Source of the DNA: Merluccius polli
Taxonomy: Eukaryota > Chordata > Actinopteri > Gadiformes > Merlucciidae
NCBI GenBank assembly: GCA_030340625.1
Contig: JAOPHQ010006259.1
Location: 242,001-306,000, forward strand
Direction of reading: 5' to 3'
Length of the DNA: 64,000 nt
Below are positions 1 to 45,196 of this stretch, one piece after another; the stretch's first letter is position 1; the number at the start of each line of letters is the position of its first letter. The translations under genes and the position numbers were made by a program. Under the pieces are notes generated by a model, which saw nothing but the letters and a program-made list of their open reading frames with translations, had not been told where the DNA came from and did not search any database.

Positions 1-1311
1 GGCAGTGAGGTGAATCCCACCCCCCAACCCACCCCATGCATACATTCAGCCTCCAAGCTCTTGTGTCTTCAAGTACAAGGCCTGCGCATGTGTATTGTCT
101 GTCTAACGCTTAATTCTGGTCCTCTACTCTCTTTCAATTAATTCCTCTATCTGTGCTCTTTTATTAAAACATTGGTGTTAACCAACTGTAATGCAGACTA
201 GTAAACAACCCACCTGTGTAGGCCTAAGGCTATATCTACCACATGTAGTTCAGAAAAATAGAAGACCTAAAGGTGATTATATGAATGAATATTACCAGTA
301 GGGGTGTTTTAGTGTCCACCAAGTCTGCAATAGTTTCCACCAATGGTGACAAAGTCACCTGTAATAGTCTGTGTGTTACATGCACACCAGAGCTCGACGC
401 AGTTTTACCTGCTTTTTACTGTTGTAGAGCTAGCAGGATACAGTTCTAAACAGCGATTTGACTCGAATGCTCGCGTCTTTAGTTCTCCGCCTGAGATCAT
501 TGTAATTCGGAGCATCAATATCTGCTGAATATCCAATATCTTTCTAACTTAAAAAAAAAACACCTTAAAACTACATAAACTGCTATTGAGATGTGTGATT
601 CTTTTGATACACCACCACAGTAGCGCTATAGTGCTATAAATGTCCCTTTCAGTTTTGATGTTGGGACATTCCTGTCGGGCAGTTATTATATAAAACCTTT
701 TGAACGCGGGGTAACTCCACCTCCCAGGGCCAGCTACTAAACGTTGGTGAACGAACCTATTTTAATCTCAACAACAATATGCAACGGTGAAGGCTTTATT
801 TTGGACTATTTAATTATATATCCTGCTTCAAAACTTTACCAAAATACATATCAACATAATATAAAATGTATTTATAAGATGTCAGAAAAATCACTACAAA
901 ACAATTAAACTATTTTTGTAATCGTTTATGGTTTGCTTGACGAGTACTCATTTACTCGAGTACATTAATTACTGCACAATATTACACGGCACATTGCTCT
1001 ATTATTTATGATAACAAGCTAGATCGACAAATTAGTCATGCACTACTACCAGAACATTCAAACTAATACAGTAATGAAGAATAGTTTGTCCCAACACTTG
1101 CTTTGTTACAAAAAGTAACGTTTGTTGCATAATCACCCAGCACACTGTTTGGGGCCAGTATCTGCAATGCAGTGAAACGCTGCAGTCAAACAAAGCACCT
1201 GTCTCCTTCTGACTTCACCAAACGTCTTTCCTTCTGGGGGAACTAAAGCAATGCCCCCCCCCTCCCCCCCCCCCCCTTGTTCTTCACTTTGCATGTGTTG
1301 TCAACACACAG
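1..1311. other. Intron upstream of the first visible CLIP4 exon
   Basis: No coding exon is recognised. The stretch is AT-rich with a C-run at 1254-1276 just before the acceptor of the next exon, so the acceptor tract is C-rich then T-rich and ends in CACAG. The remaining CLIP4 5' exons and promoter must lie further left. Confidence 0.6.
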
Positions 1312-33076
<31,765 letters not shown>

Positions 33077-33545
33077 AACATGCTAGTGTGTGTGTGTGTT
33101 TTTGCAAACCATTTATTGCAACTGCAACTTTTGACGCTTGACTGCCTAATTCATTTGACTTCCTAATTAGTTTGACTTTAAAGTTACCAGTTTGGGGATA
33201 TTGTTATATAACCTCTTTTATTCCTTTTTATTGTGCTCCCCACCAACCTTATTCCTCACACATATTACACTTATGCCTCCCTATACTTTTATGTTGTTGC
33301 AATTGTTGTTTTTAATCCTCCGTGTGCATTGAACATTTTTTATATTTTTTTGGCGGGAATGCTAGATTTCTATTGAAAGACATTAGGAGGTGAAGCACTT
33401 TATTCATGTTGGTTTGAAGATCATAGACAAAATCTCCATTTGGCCGGGTGTAAAAGTGTTTAAGACGAGATATACTGCACTACTGTCGATCAATGTTGTC
33501 CTAAAAAAAAAAAACTAAGACAATAAACTAGGTGATATAGACGTG
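33077..33545 (+). other. clip4: CLIP4 3' UTR (minimal form)
   Basis: After the stop comes a short GT repeat, then AT-rich sequence. AATAAA at 33522-33527 follows a run of 12 A and is the first good poly(A) signal. A second AATAAA at 34640-34645 could give a longer form of about 1.6 kb. No transcript evidence is available to choose. Confidence 0.55.
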
Positions 33546-36080
33546 CATCCTCTAAAACCTTATCCTTCCCCAAAGCATTTATAACGTCTGTAAGGTCATT
33601 CGCCTAAAGACAAAGCACTGTGTTGGCTATATCTGTGAGTGAGATACTCCTAGTGCAAAGATGTATTGAATGAGCCAACTGAGCACTTTGAAAATGAATG
33701 AGGGTCTTGGATACAGGGTTGTCATAGGGCTTACCAGCAAACAAACAACATCAAAGAACTCAGAGTTTTTTGTTGTAAGTTACTGTAATTTGTGTTATAT
33801 GTGAGGGGCTTTCTCAATAGTTTTGCTTGCTTAAAAGGTTTGGCTGCTAAACCACCTGGAGCTATAGCTTTAAACAGCATGGAAGACCACCTCGCCTTAC
33901 CAGCGCAGCAATTGTATACAAAAAACCCTTGACTGTTTCCAAGAAATTTAATTTGCTAATTGAATTGCATTAGAAGCATTTTTAAAACAGGGAATTTTTG
34001 ATCACACGTGGATTTCAAAAGGTGTGTACTTTTGTTATCAGATTAGAGAGCAGCTTCAATCATTCAAGTGTGTGGAAATGGCCTCTTTGCGCTGTAAAAC
34101 ATCCATGCCATGTACAATTAGGGTATGTAGACCACAACAGTATCCATGGAAACTGAGTCAAAATCTCCAAAGATGCTTCTCTCACTGATCTGGCTGGTGA
34201 TTGAAAAAGACCAGTGTGGTGTGAGCCTGCAAGGTAAAAAATCTGCCTCTCGATTTGATGAAAACGCATCAAAGCAAGGGACTGTGTTAAAGGCTGGCAT
34301 TCACCCCCTTTTTTATCACTTGTGCTAAGCCATTTGAAGCATCGCTGCTTCGCCTCTTGACAAATATTTAAAGGCTGCTGTTTTCAGTGCTATTACTCTA
34401 CTTTTCAAACTATTTGCATTCTAGCTATGGACTTTATGTCTTTTTCTCTCCTGAAAATCAAGAGCATAACAGTATCGTTTGAAATGGCACTAATGGCTGT
34501 GACAGTCAGTGCTGTGTTTGTGTGGGCAACAGATTGTGTTTGTGCCCAGTTTGCTGATGTGTCCGTCTTGGATTTTGGGCAAAGCGTTTCCACAGTGTTA
34601 AAACAACACCAACAGAAAGCAGCATTTGTAACACTACACAATAAAGAATTATATTCTAATTTAATAATTTGTTTGGTTGACTTCTTCGGGCAGTGTGCAC
34701 TAAAAGCGTGGGTTGTACGCTAAGAAAGTGCGCTTTTCCTAGTTAACTAGGAAAAGTGTCACACTGCGGCTCGCTGTCCTTTTTTCGTCACGGAAAACTT
34801 GCAGTGCTTTGGAGCGTAGACTGCGCTCCTTAACGATAACTACTGCAACGATGTCACACAAATTATTATGTCAATTAGATAACGTCCAACTGGGTTCAAG
34901 TCCCGCTGAAGGGTGTGTGTGTGTGTGTGTAGGGGAGGGGGGTGGAGGCGGTTGCGGATCAGGATTTGCGGTATGCCGTCCTAATTATATCGTCCAAGTT
35001 CGGTATTCACATCTTTAAAGCCATTAGCCTACGTGTTTTTTTTCCTTCAGATTATCTTATTTGTTGTCCTTGTTGGATAGACTATTTTAGTGACATTACA
35101 TTGCATTGTCATTTATTTAAGAATAACAGATATGCGTGCGCAACAGCAGATATGCGTGCGCAACCAGGGGGCAGAAAGCATGGAATACATGGCGCAGGGA
35201 TGACTTATTTTTGTAGGCCAACCCGGAAGTTAGCGGCGCCCTGGGTTCCCTCGACAAAAGGCCAATGGGGTTTTTCCATTGGATTTGGGATTATTGCAAA
35301 AAATAAGCTCTGTGGCAAACAAAAGTTTATGATACTCACACGTTTTGTTAAGCAAGATAATCTTCACTCATGAACACTACTTTTATGACTTTTGAAGTGT
35401 AAATGCAATCGGCAGAAGTTTTTTAAGACATGTAAAAGCTTCAAAATTCACGAGTGGGGTATTTACTGACATATTTTGTGTCGTAGACCAAAACGTGAAC
35501 TCTTAAGATTGCGTTAACCACAGACCTTATTTCAGGCATTGAACCAAAAAACCCATTGACTTCGAGGCGAGAGAACCGGAAGTGCCAAAATGCTAACGGA
35601 TTTCAGGACTCGTCCTGCACCACTCTATAGACCCATTTTCTGTTAGTAAACATGATGACGTGTTTTTGTGGGCGGAGCCTAGGTGGAGGCAGAATAACTC
35701 CCTGAACACGTTAGCCAACACTGGCTAGCAAGTTTTGTTGGCTTGTTTTTTAACAATGGCTGAAGAAAATACAAGTTTCTTTGAATATGTATGGTCACTC
35801 ACTCTCCGGGACCGCGAGTGTTGCTTGAAAAAGTGACCATTAACCAATTAACCAACGATGCCAACGATGTCAAAGCGCCTTCGCGTGACTTTGACAGAGA
35901 GGGACTCCAAGCGGACTGGAGCTCAAATCACAGTAATAGCTTTCATTCAGATGAATGAGAAATACCGTGCTAGTATTCTCACTCTCCTGGTGATTTAAAA
36001 CATCTGTAATACAACCTAAATAGTTTGGTTCAACATATTACACCTATACCAGTTGAACCGCCTGCCAATTCAATCAATGC
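33546..36080. other. Intergenic: possible extended 3' UTR, then repeat debris
   Basis: 33546-34660 has no repeat I recognise and may be extended CLIP4 3' UTR. From about 35060 the sequence has features of dispersed fish repeats: a tandem AGATATGCGTGCGCAAC pair at 35130-35165, and a coding-like fragment at 35756-35836. Confidence 0.45.
35756..35836 (+). pseudogene. Short coding-like fragment, probable transposon ORF start
   Basis: An ATG at 35756 opens MAEENTSFFEYVWSLTLRDR followed by ECCLKK and a stop. The block recalls the N-terminus of uncharacterised proteins carried on fish transposons, and the sequence stays coding-like after a shift of frame past the stop. Family unknown; identification is by impression only. 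Confidence 0.35.
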
Positions 36081-36089
36081 GATCTAATT

Positions 36090-36975
36090 AGTGTGAATGC
36101 TCGAGCATTCACACTCTAGATATCGAAATCTTTATTATTTTTATTCTTCTTCCGAACGTTTTTTGGCCTTCTTCTCCTTCATACTTTCAGCTACAGAAAC
36201 CATTCAAATATCAACATGTTCAGATTTGTTACGACATTATGGCTATCTATTCAGATGTTTCATATCATTCAACTTCTCAAATTATTCTACTTTTTCCACC
36301 TTTATTTTTCCAATATATAAAAAAAAAAAATCCTCTTATTCTTCCAATGCTTTACGTCATAACTAATTAAAATTTCAACCGTTTCCCATCGTTCAAACAA
36401 TTAAACGAATCTATAGTGTTATAGTGTATAGCCGTGTTCACGAAATTTCGATAGCTGTTATACTTTTTTCTGTATCGCCGTTTTAGTTTCAAATCGTCAT
36501 ATTCTACCATTCGTCACACACACAGTGTTGCCAGATTGGGCTGCTTTTTGAGGATCAGACAGTGTTGCCAGTTTGGGCTACCTTTTGAGGACGTTCAGAC
36601 AGTGTTGCCAGATAGCGCTACTTTTTTAGGACGTTCAGCAGTGTTGTTACTACTTCAGTTACTTCTGCTTCAGCTATTAGTATTACTAATTCAGCTACTA
36701 CTACAATTTCAACTACTTCTACTATTTCAGCTTCTACTACTATTTCAACTACTTCTACTACTTTCAGATTCTTCTACTATTTCAGCTATTTCTACTACTT
36801 TCAGATTCTTCTACTATTTCAGCTTCTACTACTACTTTCAGATTCTTCTACTATTTCAGCTTCTACTACTACTTTCAGATTCTTCAGATCAATTCATTTT
36901 ATATTTCTGCTTTGCGCTTATCATTCAGCTTCCAGCATTCACACGCGTTTTCTGCAGGAAATGCATTTTCTAGTT
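36090..36975. mobile_element. Probable non-autonomous element with perfect palindrome and TTC-rich minisatellite
   Basis: It begins with a 26-bp perfect palindrome (36090-36115; half-site AGTGTGAATGCTC) and contains three units of about 40 bp starting GTGTTGCCAG (36525-36650), then a pyrimidine-rich minisatellite built on CTACTATTTCAGCTTCTA (36650-36890). Near the right edge CAGCATTCACACG repeats the palindrome half. The ends are approximate. Confidence 0.5.
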
Positions 36976-38418
36976 GATGACATATTTTCTGTCTTTTGGT
37001 TAATTTCAGCTACCGTGCCATCATGTCCACTTGGAGATGGAAATAAACTCCCAAAAGATATTAACTCAAATGAGAGATTGGATAATTACTTTTGACAGCA
37101 TAGTGTTAGTTAAGAGAGAAAATATGTCTATTGAATATGAGCCGTCTCTCCCATAAATCTAAATACCAGCTATTTACCATTCACAGCTTATTTTAACTCC
37201 ATATTTAGCAAGGAAATCATTGAGATCAGAGTAGATAAAACTATTGAATAGTTTCATATATGTATTAACACCATATTAATAAAACCTTTAAACTTTTTAA
37301 GATATAAATTATGATGCTAATTTGACTCTGTTTACGTGCCTTTTTGCCCGCAGTTAACGGCATTGCAAAATCGACTGGGTTATTATGAAACATGTAAAGA
37401 CATTTAAACCATAGACTTGAATTTTATGACAATAGCTCACTGTGAAACATTTAAGAGGTAAATCTAACATTATTTATTATTCAGTGTCATCTTGATGATG
37501 TCACGGCCGTACGTTTGGGCTTTGTTTTGCCTCCAGCTAACACCGTGACGTCATCATGACGTAGGCACAAAAAGGGTCTATAGTCAACCGTCAAGATGGC
37601 AAGGATTTGTTGAACTGTGCTAATTGCAAAAGACGGGGATACAAAATGTTTAACATACCGTGGGGTTCACTCCCCTAAAAACAGAAAGAGCGGATGATTT
37701 GTTTGCACGTAGATTGTCTTTAGTAGATGCACTAGGCTTTTCTTTCAGACATGTGTAGGCTATAATAATCCTATATCGGGCCATACAATAGTTGGCCATT
37801 TGGACATAGGCTATCCAATATCTATTCATTTTCAGGAATAACATTTCCCCTTTCCCTTCCCTATTAGTGGGAACTATTTGGTTTCTGTAATTGGTGTAGG
37901 AGGCGTCCGATGTAAGTGACCTCACCTGCCCATCCCCTCCCATTAGGGTTATTTTAGTGAATTCATAGATTTTCCAATCTATAACTAGAGATTTGATGTC
38001 CTTATCTTATGATCTATGTCCTTATCTTATTTTTCAAAAAGTATTGGAAAATCTATAAGCCTAATATGCACAAAACATTAACTGTGACATGATTCTGTGG
38101 TGGAAACAAATACTCTAGATGAGGCTTTATGTGAGACTTGTTTTTTTTAAAAAGTTTTAAAGAATTACAAAACAAACAACAAAACGGTTTATTGCCCCCT
38201 GGCTGAGCGCATCCAACCATGTTTGTAAACATGAAACCTCGTCTATAGCCTATCTAAGCTATTCGTTATTTATGTTTACATGCAAATGCCTCTTTATTTT
38301 GCCGTTGTAGGCCTAACATTTCAGCTGGTCTGTGTTTTAGTTCAATTAAGTTTTGCCTCAATAAAGAAAGCCTATTAGGCTGTAAAGTCAAACATTGACA
38401 ATGCATGTTGTTGTTTGC

Positions 38419-38952
38419 TAGCCTGGCAAGCCAGACCTACATCAGAAAGATGTAAGGTCTGGCTCAGCTCCATTGGCAGTGTGGGCGGGATAAACGGTTG
38501 TCTTTCAAGTTCCCTCTGCACGCAATAGGATAGCGCTACAACCAATCAGAGCAACGAAGAAGGTGACGTAGTCAGAGCGACGGCTCTGACGACGTAATTA
38601 ATCAAAACTCCGAATACATATTTATTTTCGAGGAAAGACTTCAGTGCCGTTCTTTGTTCTTTTCTCAAATAAAATGTTAACTTCAAGTCTTGAAGAGTCG
38701 CGGCCAAAGCCGAGTCGAAAGACAGCCGTTCGCCAGCAGCAGCAGCCATTGTTTACCTAACACGGAACCGTCGCAACTCTGTCGTCATTAGGTAACCCGG
38801 CTTTCGACTCCGCCCCTCACGCTGTGATTGGTCAGACATACAAGACACACTTGGTGTTTCCAGCACCAAAAAGCGGACGGAGCTTTGCTAGACCTACACT
38901 AGCTGCCAAATAAATTTGCTGCCGCTAGGGGGTGTCTAGAGTTCTAGGCTAA
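38419..38952. mobile_element. hAT-like element with perfect 8-bp duplication, carrying a helicase fragment
   Basis: The element starts TAGCCTGGCAAGCC and ends CTAGGCTAA (reversed TTAGCCTAG). It is flanked by TTGTTTGC on both sides (38411-38418 and 38953-38960). 534 bp. Its - strand carries the beginning of a helicase-like reading frame. It lies between CLIP4 and ALK. Confidence 0.82.
38546..38749 (-). pseudogene. RecQ-like helicase N-terminal fragment inside mobile element
   Basis: An ATG at 38749 (- strand) opens MAAAAGERLSFDSALAATLQ, then LKLTFYLRKEQRTALKSFL and ENKYVFGVL. In RecQ-type helicases the pattern LR.EQ..AL..FL...DVF.VLPTG.GKS leads into the Walker A motif. Here the frame leaves the homology right before Walker A (INYVVRA), so the fragment is non-functional. 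Most likely a deletion derivative of a larger element that encodes such a helicase. The family call is from memory. Confidence 0.55.
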
Positions 38953-39142
38953 TTGTTTGCTTCATTAATCCAAATCCATTACCGATAATAGGCTGCACTG
39001 ACGTACATGCTCAAAAGGTTGGCAACAAATTCTGCGATTAATTAACAGCTTGAAATAATGGTTGTCCACAAATCTCCTTCATATGAAACGTATTTATTAA
39101 TAAAAAACAGACTATTTTACCGGGTTGGGAAGTGGACGCAGG

Positions 39143-40349
39143 CAGTGGCGTAGGTTTAGTTTGAACATTGAGGGGGACACAAGCTGGGGTCTGGGGAGCC
39201 ACCCCCAGGACATTTTGTGTGTGGTCAAACACTTCATTTCCTGCATTCTGGTGATTTTTTATGCACCAATTTGTGCTGTTTTTGCACCAATTTATGGTGG
39301 AAATGTCTTTATTTATGTTAAGGAAAACACAAAATTCAGGAAACAGGTGACAATTCAAAATATAATGGAATATAATGCAGTAAAGATCTCAGGCTGTCTG
39401 TATTGCTTTCAAATATTTATTCTCCTGTAGATCAACTTCTCTCAAGTGTTATCCCTGCTGAGTCAACACATATAGGCATGATTTACTCTTCTGTCCTCTT
39501 GTGTCCGTGTGGGGAAGTAACCTCTTTAAATGTGCCTGTGCATAATAGTGAATTAATAACAGAAAGTAAGAAGAGAAAACAATCAAAGAAAAGCATCAGC
39601 TGATGGGTCCCACAATACAACGTGCATCTAATGTCTGTCAGAGAGTGAGAGCCCTGAACAGAGTTTGCATAGCTGCAATATACAATTCAGTAGGCTACTA
39701 TCCGAGGAGAAAGGAGGCAGTCTCCTTTCTCCCAGGGTCAACCTTAGGCTCCAACAACTGATAGGAAGGAGAACTGGAATTTATGATAACCTTGCCATGC
39801 ACAGATATAGATATAGCAATAATTGAAGGCCGAATCACCTGCAGACCCAGCTGTCCCAAGTTACACCACTGTAGCCTTGAGGCCTAAGTTTACTTGGAAA
39901 AGTACTGAGTGTACTAGCGTTCACACATTGTAGTTAGGCGATGTAATGGACGCAGGCAAAGCATTGGTCAGCACGAGAACATAAATAATCTCCATTATAG
40001 CACCTATTCATGTCATAGGCCTAGATGAATTCATTTTAATTAATTTATAAACCCCTGGACTTTAATAGCTCGTGTTTCAGCAAGATATCTGCGCATGTTC
40101 AAAACTTTCTGCACTTTTAAAACATATCACACATATGTGTTTTGGGATGATTTTTCGGAATCATGTACATCTCAACTATGTTATAGCGGCTCCTGTCGGA
40201 AGCATTGTTGCGTCTATGAGTAACGTTATAGCAGTTTTTCAAAATAAAATCTGCTGCTTTCATTTTTTTTACTGGGGGGACAAATGCATGTGTTCTAAAT
40301 ATTGAGGGGGACGTATCCCCTGCATCCCCCCCTGAAATCTATGCCTATG
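39143..40349. mobile_element. hAT-like non-autonomous element, 1.2 kb
   Basis: The left end is CAGTGGCGTAGGTTT and the reversed right end is CATAGGCATAGATTT. Flanks are GACGCAGG (39135-39142) and GACGCGGG (40350-40357), an 8-bp duplication with one change. Both ends also carry TTGAGGGGGAC-like sequence. No long transposase frame remains. Confidence 0.75.
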
Positions 40350-40357
40350 GACGCGGG

Positions 40358-43300
40358 GGTAATTTTCTTCAGTTTACAAACGGTGTTTCGAGTAGTGGTC
40401 AGGTGAAGTTACAGCAATATGCGGATTTGGGTTCGAAAATACCTTAACCTTAACTTTCTGTCTTCACAAGCTACCCAGAGCCGCTGAAGCTAACGCTAAC
40501 GCGAGGCCTGTGAGTTTCATACCGGGATGTAGTCACACGAGCAACATATTTTGCTACTTGGTTTCCCATTTCACTTCCCAGCTGATAAAAGGACCAGGAG
40601 TCGCTGGATAAAACACATTACTTTACTGTTTTACGACAAACAGCGATTTTCTTGACTTGCAAAATTAATTTTGAAATTGACAAATATCATAAATGTAATT
40701 CAGGGCACAATAAAGAAAGGGGATCAAAAAGTTATTTGTCTCTCGCCGTTAACTACCGTACATATTTTTCCAAATTAGGTCCCATGGGGAACAGCGGAAG
40801 AGGAGGGACTTAGGCTCTCTATTGATTTCATTATTTGGCTATTTATTTACATTAATTTGAATGTTGCCTTTTATTATGCAACCGCTGAAAAATGTCCAGC
40901 ATGTGTAGGATCAAGGATGACTTTGAAAACTGATTTTACTAAGCTCATGTCAAGACCCACATCCGATCGTGGTGCTGTGGAGGCAGTGGTTACTGTATTT
41001 TTGCAGCATTCCTGCTTGCTTGCATATTCTGGGCAACATTGTCAAAAGGTGACCGAGTGTGTGTGGAGTTTGTATGTTCTCCCCGTGTTCACGTGGGTTT
41101 CCTCCCACACCACAAAAACATGCAAGTTAACACTCCTTCCCTGCTGCCCTTAACCAAGGCAAGGGCACTACAACTGGAGTTGGTTCCCGGGTGCTACTCT
41201 GTGTGGCCGCCCACTGCTCCTAGCATAGGATGGGTTAAATGCGGAAAATGAATTTCCCCATGGGGATTAATAGAGTGTATCATATCATCATCATTAAAGA
41301 ATATGCACTTACCATCTTAATTACCAAACATCGTCGACACTGCAGGTAACCTTTCTTCTTTGGTGAAGATAAAAGGCTGGTGCGTCCGAGGGTTAGTGGA
41401 AGACTGTGGAGTATGTGTTTGATAGCTGTTTTACAGCCTCACCTGGCCTGGAGTCAGACTGAATGGACTCTGGGCTGGGTGGGGCTGCACACCTGTGGTG
41501 CAGAGCAGTGATGGCACCCAGGATAAACCAGCTGTCAACACACACACACTCAGGAGAGAGCCTCTGTCATGGCAGCACGTTACATCTGCTCGGCGAATAC
41601 CATCTTGTCATCTCCAATAAACGCATACTTCAACCAACATCTACCTGTGTTCTGTCTCGGAGAGCCCCAGCAAAAGCAACTCATGTGGTGTGAGTCCACT
41701 GCTACAGAGACATAGCCTGTTCATACATAAATCCCCATGTGATCTCTTTTTTCTTTGCCTGTGGGTCAGTGTGTTCTTTGTGTGTTCATTGAAAGGTCAG
41801 TGTTGCATACTATAGTCCGTTTTCGTCACTTTACACAAACTTTGCATTTATTGTTTCTGACAGTGGCATATAAATCTCACAAAATGTCAATGCTCTTTTA
41901 AAAATACCTGAAAGTCTATAACCTGTCGTGTTCTTCACTTAGGTTTTGATGGTTGTAAAGTAAAATAAGTGAACCTGAGGTCAGTGTCGAGAGTGAACGC
42001 TAAAGAAAAACTTTGGTCACTCCAATTTGGTTTCCATGGATACTATCTGCTGTACCAGGCAGTGATTGCTCTTACCAGGTGGTGGGCTGCTTGGTTTGTG
42101 TATGAGGTAGTTGTGGTTGAGTCGAACCCTCAGTCTATTCTATGCCCACTTGTCAAGTAACCTCTGGTATCACAAAATCATGTCCATATGTGATTATGAT
42201 AGCACTGTGTAATGAGTTGAGTTTCTAATGATGGTTAGCAGGACAATATATTCCACAAACAGCACCTTTATCCTGAAGCATTCACTGACCATTTTGTTTG
42301 CTTCACAGTGTCACAGTGCTTCATTTCAGTTTTTTTTCCAGTTCGTCGACCTCCTCTTTACATAGCTCTGCATGTTGTTTAGCAGGTGGATGTTTTTGGG
42401 GAGATAGGCCAGTTAGGCCACCCTGGAGGTCGAAGTTAACCTTAAATGTTTCCATTTTGTTAGCTAGCTAACTTACAGCTCCCTACACTATTTACTACTT
42501 TATTAATGCTATTAAAGTTGAAGTTATTCTAAAGTGCTACCCTTGCTTTTAATTGGTAATATTGATTTTACGTTTTGTTTTTAATTCTCATTGTAAGGCA
42601 TTGCTACTCACCAATTGTTATGTCATATATTATTATAATAGTATAACTTGTAATATAAAAAGACATGGCTGCTACATGCTCTGCTAACTACACAATTCAT
42701 CACTTCTCAGGATTTTACTAATTTGCTATACTAATATAGTATAGTAGTATATTAATTTACTATACTATTTACTATAGAGATTACAAGTGATTGATTTATG
42801 CTCATCACATGATGCGGTTGTGGCAAAGTGTAATTGAAGAACTGAACCTCATGAGGGGAGTCCTGCATCTGTTTAGCTGAGGGCTGGCCGGCCAAGGGAC
42901 GAGGACTCGCCTTTTTCTTAGATTTTACTCACATTCATACAAGTCATGGTCTGACTATCTGCATTCACACAAGTCAACACATAGTGGAACAGCACAGGCC
43001 TAAACTCACGCAGCAGAAATATAACATGTTACAACCATCCCCAGTCTCCCTACAGGTATAGGGAGATAGATACTGTTGAACGACATCTAGTCTTTATATA
43101 GTAATTTATTCATTTTGGCGAATGTCTTCTGTAGGGCAAATTACAGCTTTTACCAGAGTCATAGTACAATACTTCATAATTACAACATTTTTTTTTACAG
43201 TTTCGGATCAATTTGTTTCTTTTTTTGTTTATTACACAAAACAATGAAGGTGAGCTGTGAAGGAGAGCACATAATTATGTAACATCAATGCTGAAGAACA

Positions 43301-43460
43301 CGTTTTAATTATATTTTTTATTTTATCTCAAAACTGTTGGACAACTGGACCAACCGTTAATGCTCCATCAGTCACTGAGCATTATCATTTGTTTTTGTGC
43401 AGAAAAACTTGCATGTGACTGAAGTTTGAACAGCAGGTGACGCCTGACAAGAGAAGCGTG
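40358..43460. other. Intergenic between CLIP4 and ALK, mostly unassigned
   Basis: Apart from the LINE/SINE fragment at 41035-41290, no gene is recognised. A block at 41390-41700 with balanced composition ends near CCAATAAACGC and could be an old transcript copy. An AT-rich inverted motif built on TATAGTATAGTA lies at 42724-42776. Confidence 0.4.
41035..41290 (+). mobile_element. L2/SINE-type 3' fragment
   Basis: It contains GGAGTTTGTATGTTCTCCCC and GTGGGTTTCCTCCCACACC, then GGATGGGTTAAATGC and the tail AATTTCCCCATGGGGATTAA with a short ATC tandem end. These are hallmark blocks of L2-tailed repeats in fish. Family assignment from memory. Confidence 0.65.
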
Positions 43461-44116
43461 TCAACATATTCTAGTGCATCTTCTTCCCCTCATCGCTCGC
43501 CTTGATGCACAAACACACACACACACACACACACACACCGTCATGAAGCACAAACTAGCCTTTACATTTAAAAAAAAAAGATGACTTGTAACACAGAAAC
43601 CATATGGTGTGTAAAGACATGTGTGACGAGGTGACGTGGCGGAAGGAGACGGTATCAAAAGCAGCTTGGTTCATATCTGTATCACAGTTCGTATTTCAAT
43701 GTCCTATACTAAGATACTTTTCTCATTTCAAAACAGTATTTGTTAAGGATAAAGAAACGACTATGCAAATCAAGCAACATGTAGCACTTTGAAAAAGCAA
43801 TTTAAAGTTAACAATTTATTCAGTAATACCGATACTTGTTTTGCCCCTATGTGAAACAGACAATTTCTTTTCTTTTTTTGTTGTCTTTGCATTTGTAATT
43901 TTTATCTAGTTTTTATTTTTTTGATAAAAATAATGAATAAATGTTGACTGAAAATAACATCTAAATATATGTTTTGACATTAACAATAAGACAGTCTGTG
44001 TTTAAACATAAAAAATGTTAATTAATGTTGATGCAAACTTGCAAAAGCATATCGCTCCATGTAGATTGTTTTGATCTCACAACAACTCTTTATTCAGCTT
44101 TGACTTTATTGTTCAT

Positions 44117-44219
<103 letters not shown>

Positions 44220-45190
44220 TTAGTTATATATGTGTTTAGTTAAGGGGTCGAAATTAAATGGAGCTTATGTAAAGTGAATTAGTTTTTGACCAAGAGAAGC
44301 AGATTCATTAATTATTAATAGAGCCTTTCTCCAAATAAATAAACAAACAAATAAATTAACAAGCAGGCTAGTGAACATCAACACACATTTTCCCCATCGT
44401 TTTTCTTTTTTTTCTTGTTATTGTTTCCATAAAAATGTCTCTGGTATCAGTGTCCAATGCTCTGGTATCCTTTGAAAAGTAGTCTGATGGCAAGGTGTTA
44501 TGCGATATAATGTGAAATCCACAGGGAACTGGATTAGGGACAAGGGACAAGGGACTTTGCCTCAGGAACAGACTGGCACATTATGCTGCTGGCGGAGCAC
44601 AGCAAGCGCTTCGGCCAAACTCGCCAACTATCCGAATAATTCAAAATAGCAATCCTGCCCATTCATGGTCATACGTGAAGGACAACATCTGACATCCGTA
44701 ATAGTCAATGAACACACAAGTCTGGGAAATGTAGTTAAGTTCTTCCCATGTCTTTCTGTGCCACAGCCACCTTTCTTTCCACGCATTCACTGGCATCAGT
44801 ATCGTCACTCATTCTTAGTCCATTCAGAGTAAAAAAATATCTTTTTTTACTCTTAAAACGAGGCTGTACTCTACATCATTTACTTTTCTAATTATTTTTC
44901 AGTACTTTGATGTGCTTTAGCATCCATCAGTGAATGGGGGGGGGGGGATTCGAGCATGACAGTAATTATGTTGCAAGTGTTGTACTTGCAGAATAACTGT
45001 GTACTTAACACATTCACACACCTGTGTTTTAAATTTGGAGTCACAGGCAACATTTACAAATGTGTAATTTTAGACTTGAATAAATATACTTATATTCATT
45101 TTTACAAATGTCACTACAACTGCACCTCTTAAATTGGTCATTACAGATATGCAAAGTGTCAAACTGAAGACAAAAATCAATATAAGCATG

Positions 45191-45196
45191 TTTATT
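45191..45196 (-). promoter_or_regulatory. Possible ALK poly(A) signal
   Basis: AATAAA on the - strand about 930 bases past the ALK stop. It is the first good hexamer noticed downstream. If used, the 3' UTR would include the inverted-repeat element at 45350-45764. No transcript support is available. Confidence 0.3.

Noticed and set aside
36536..36973. Leu-rich 145-codon open frame
   Set aside because: It is the pyrimidine-rich minisatellite read in frame; no domain.
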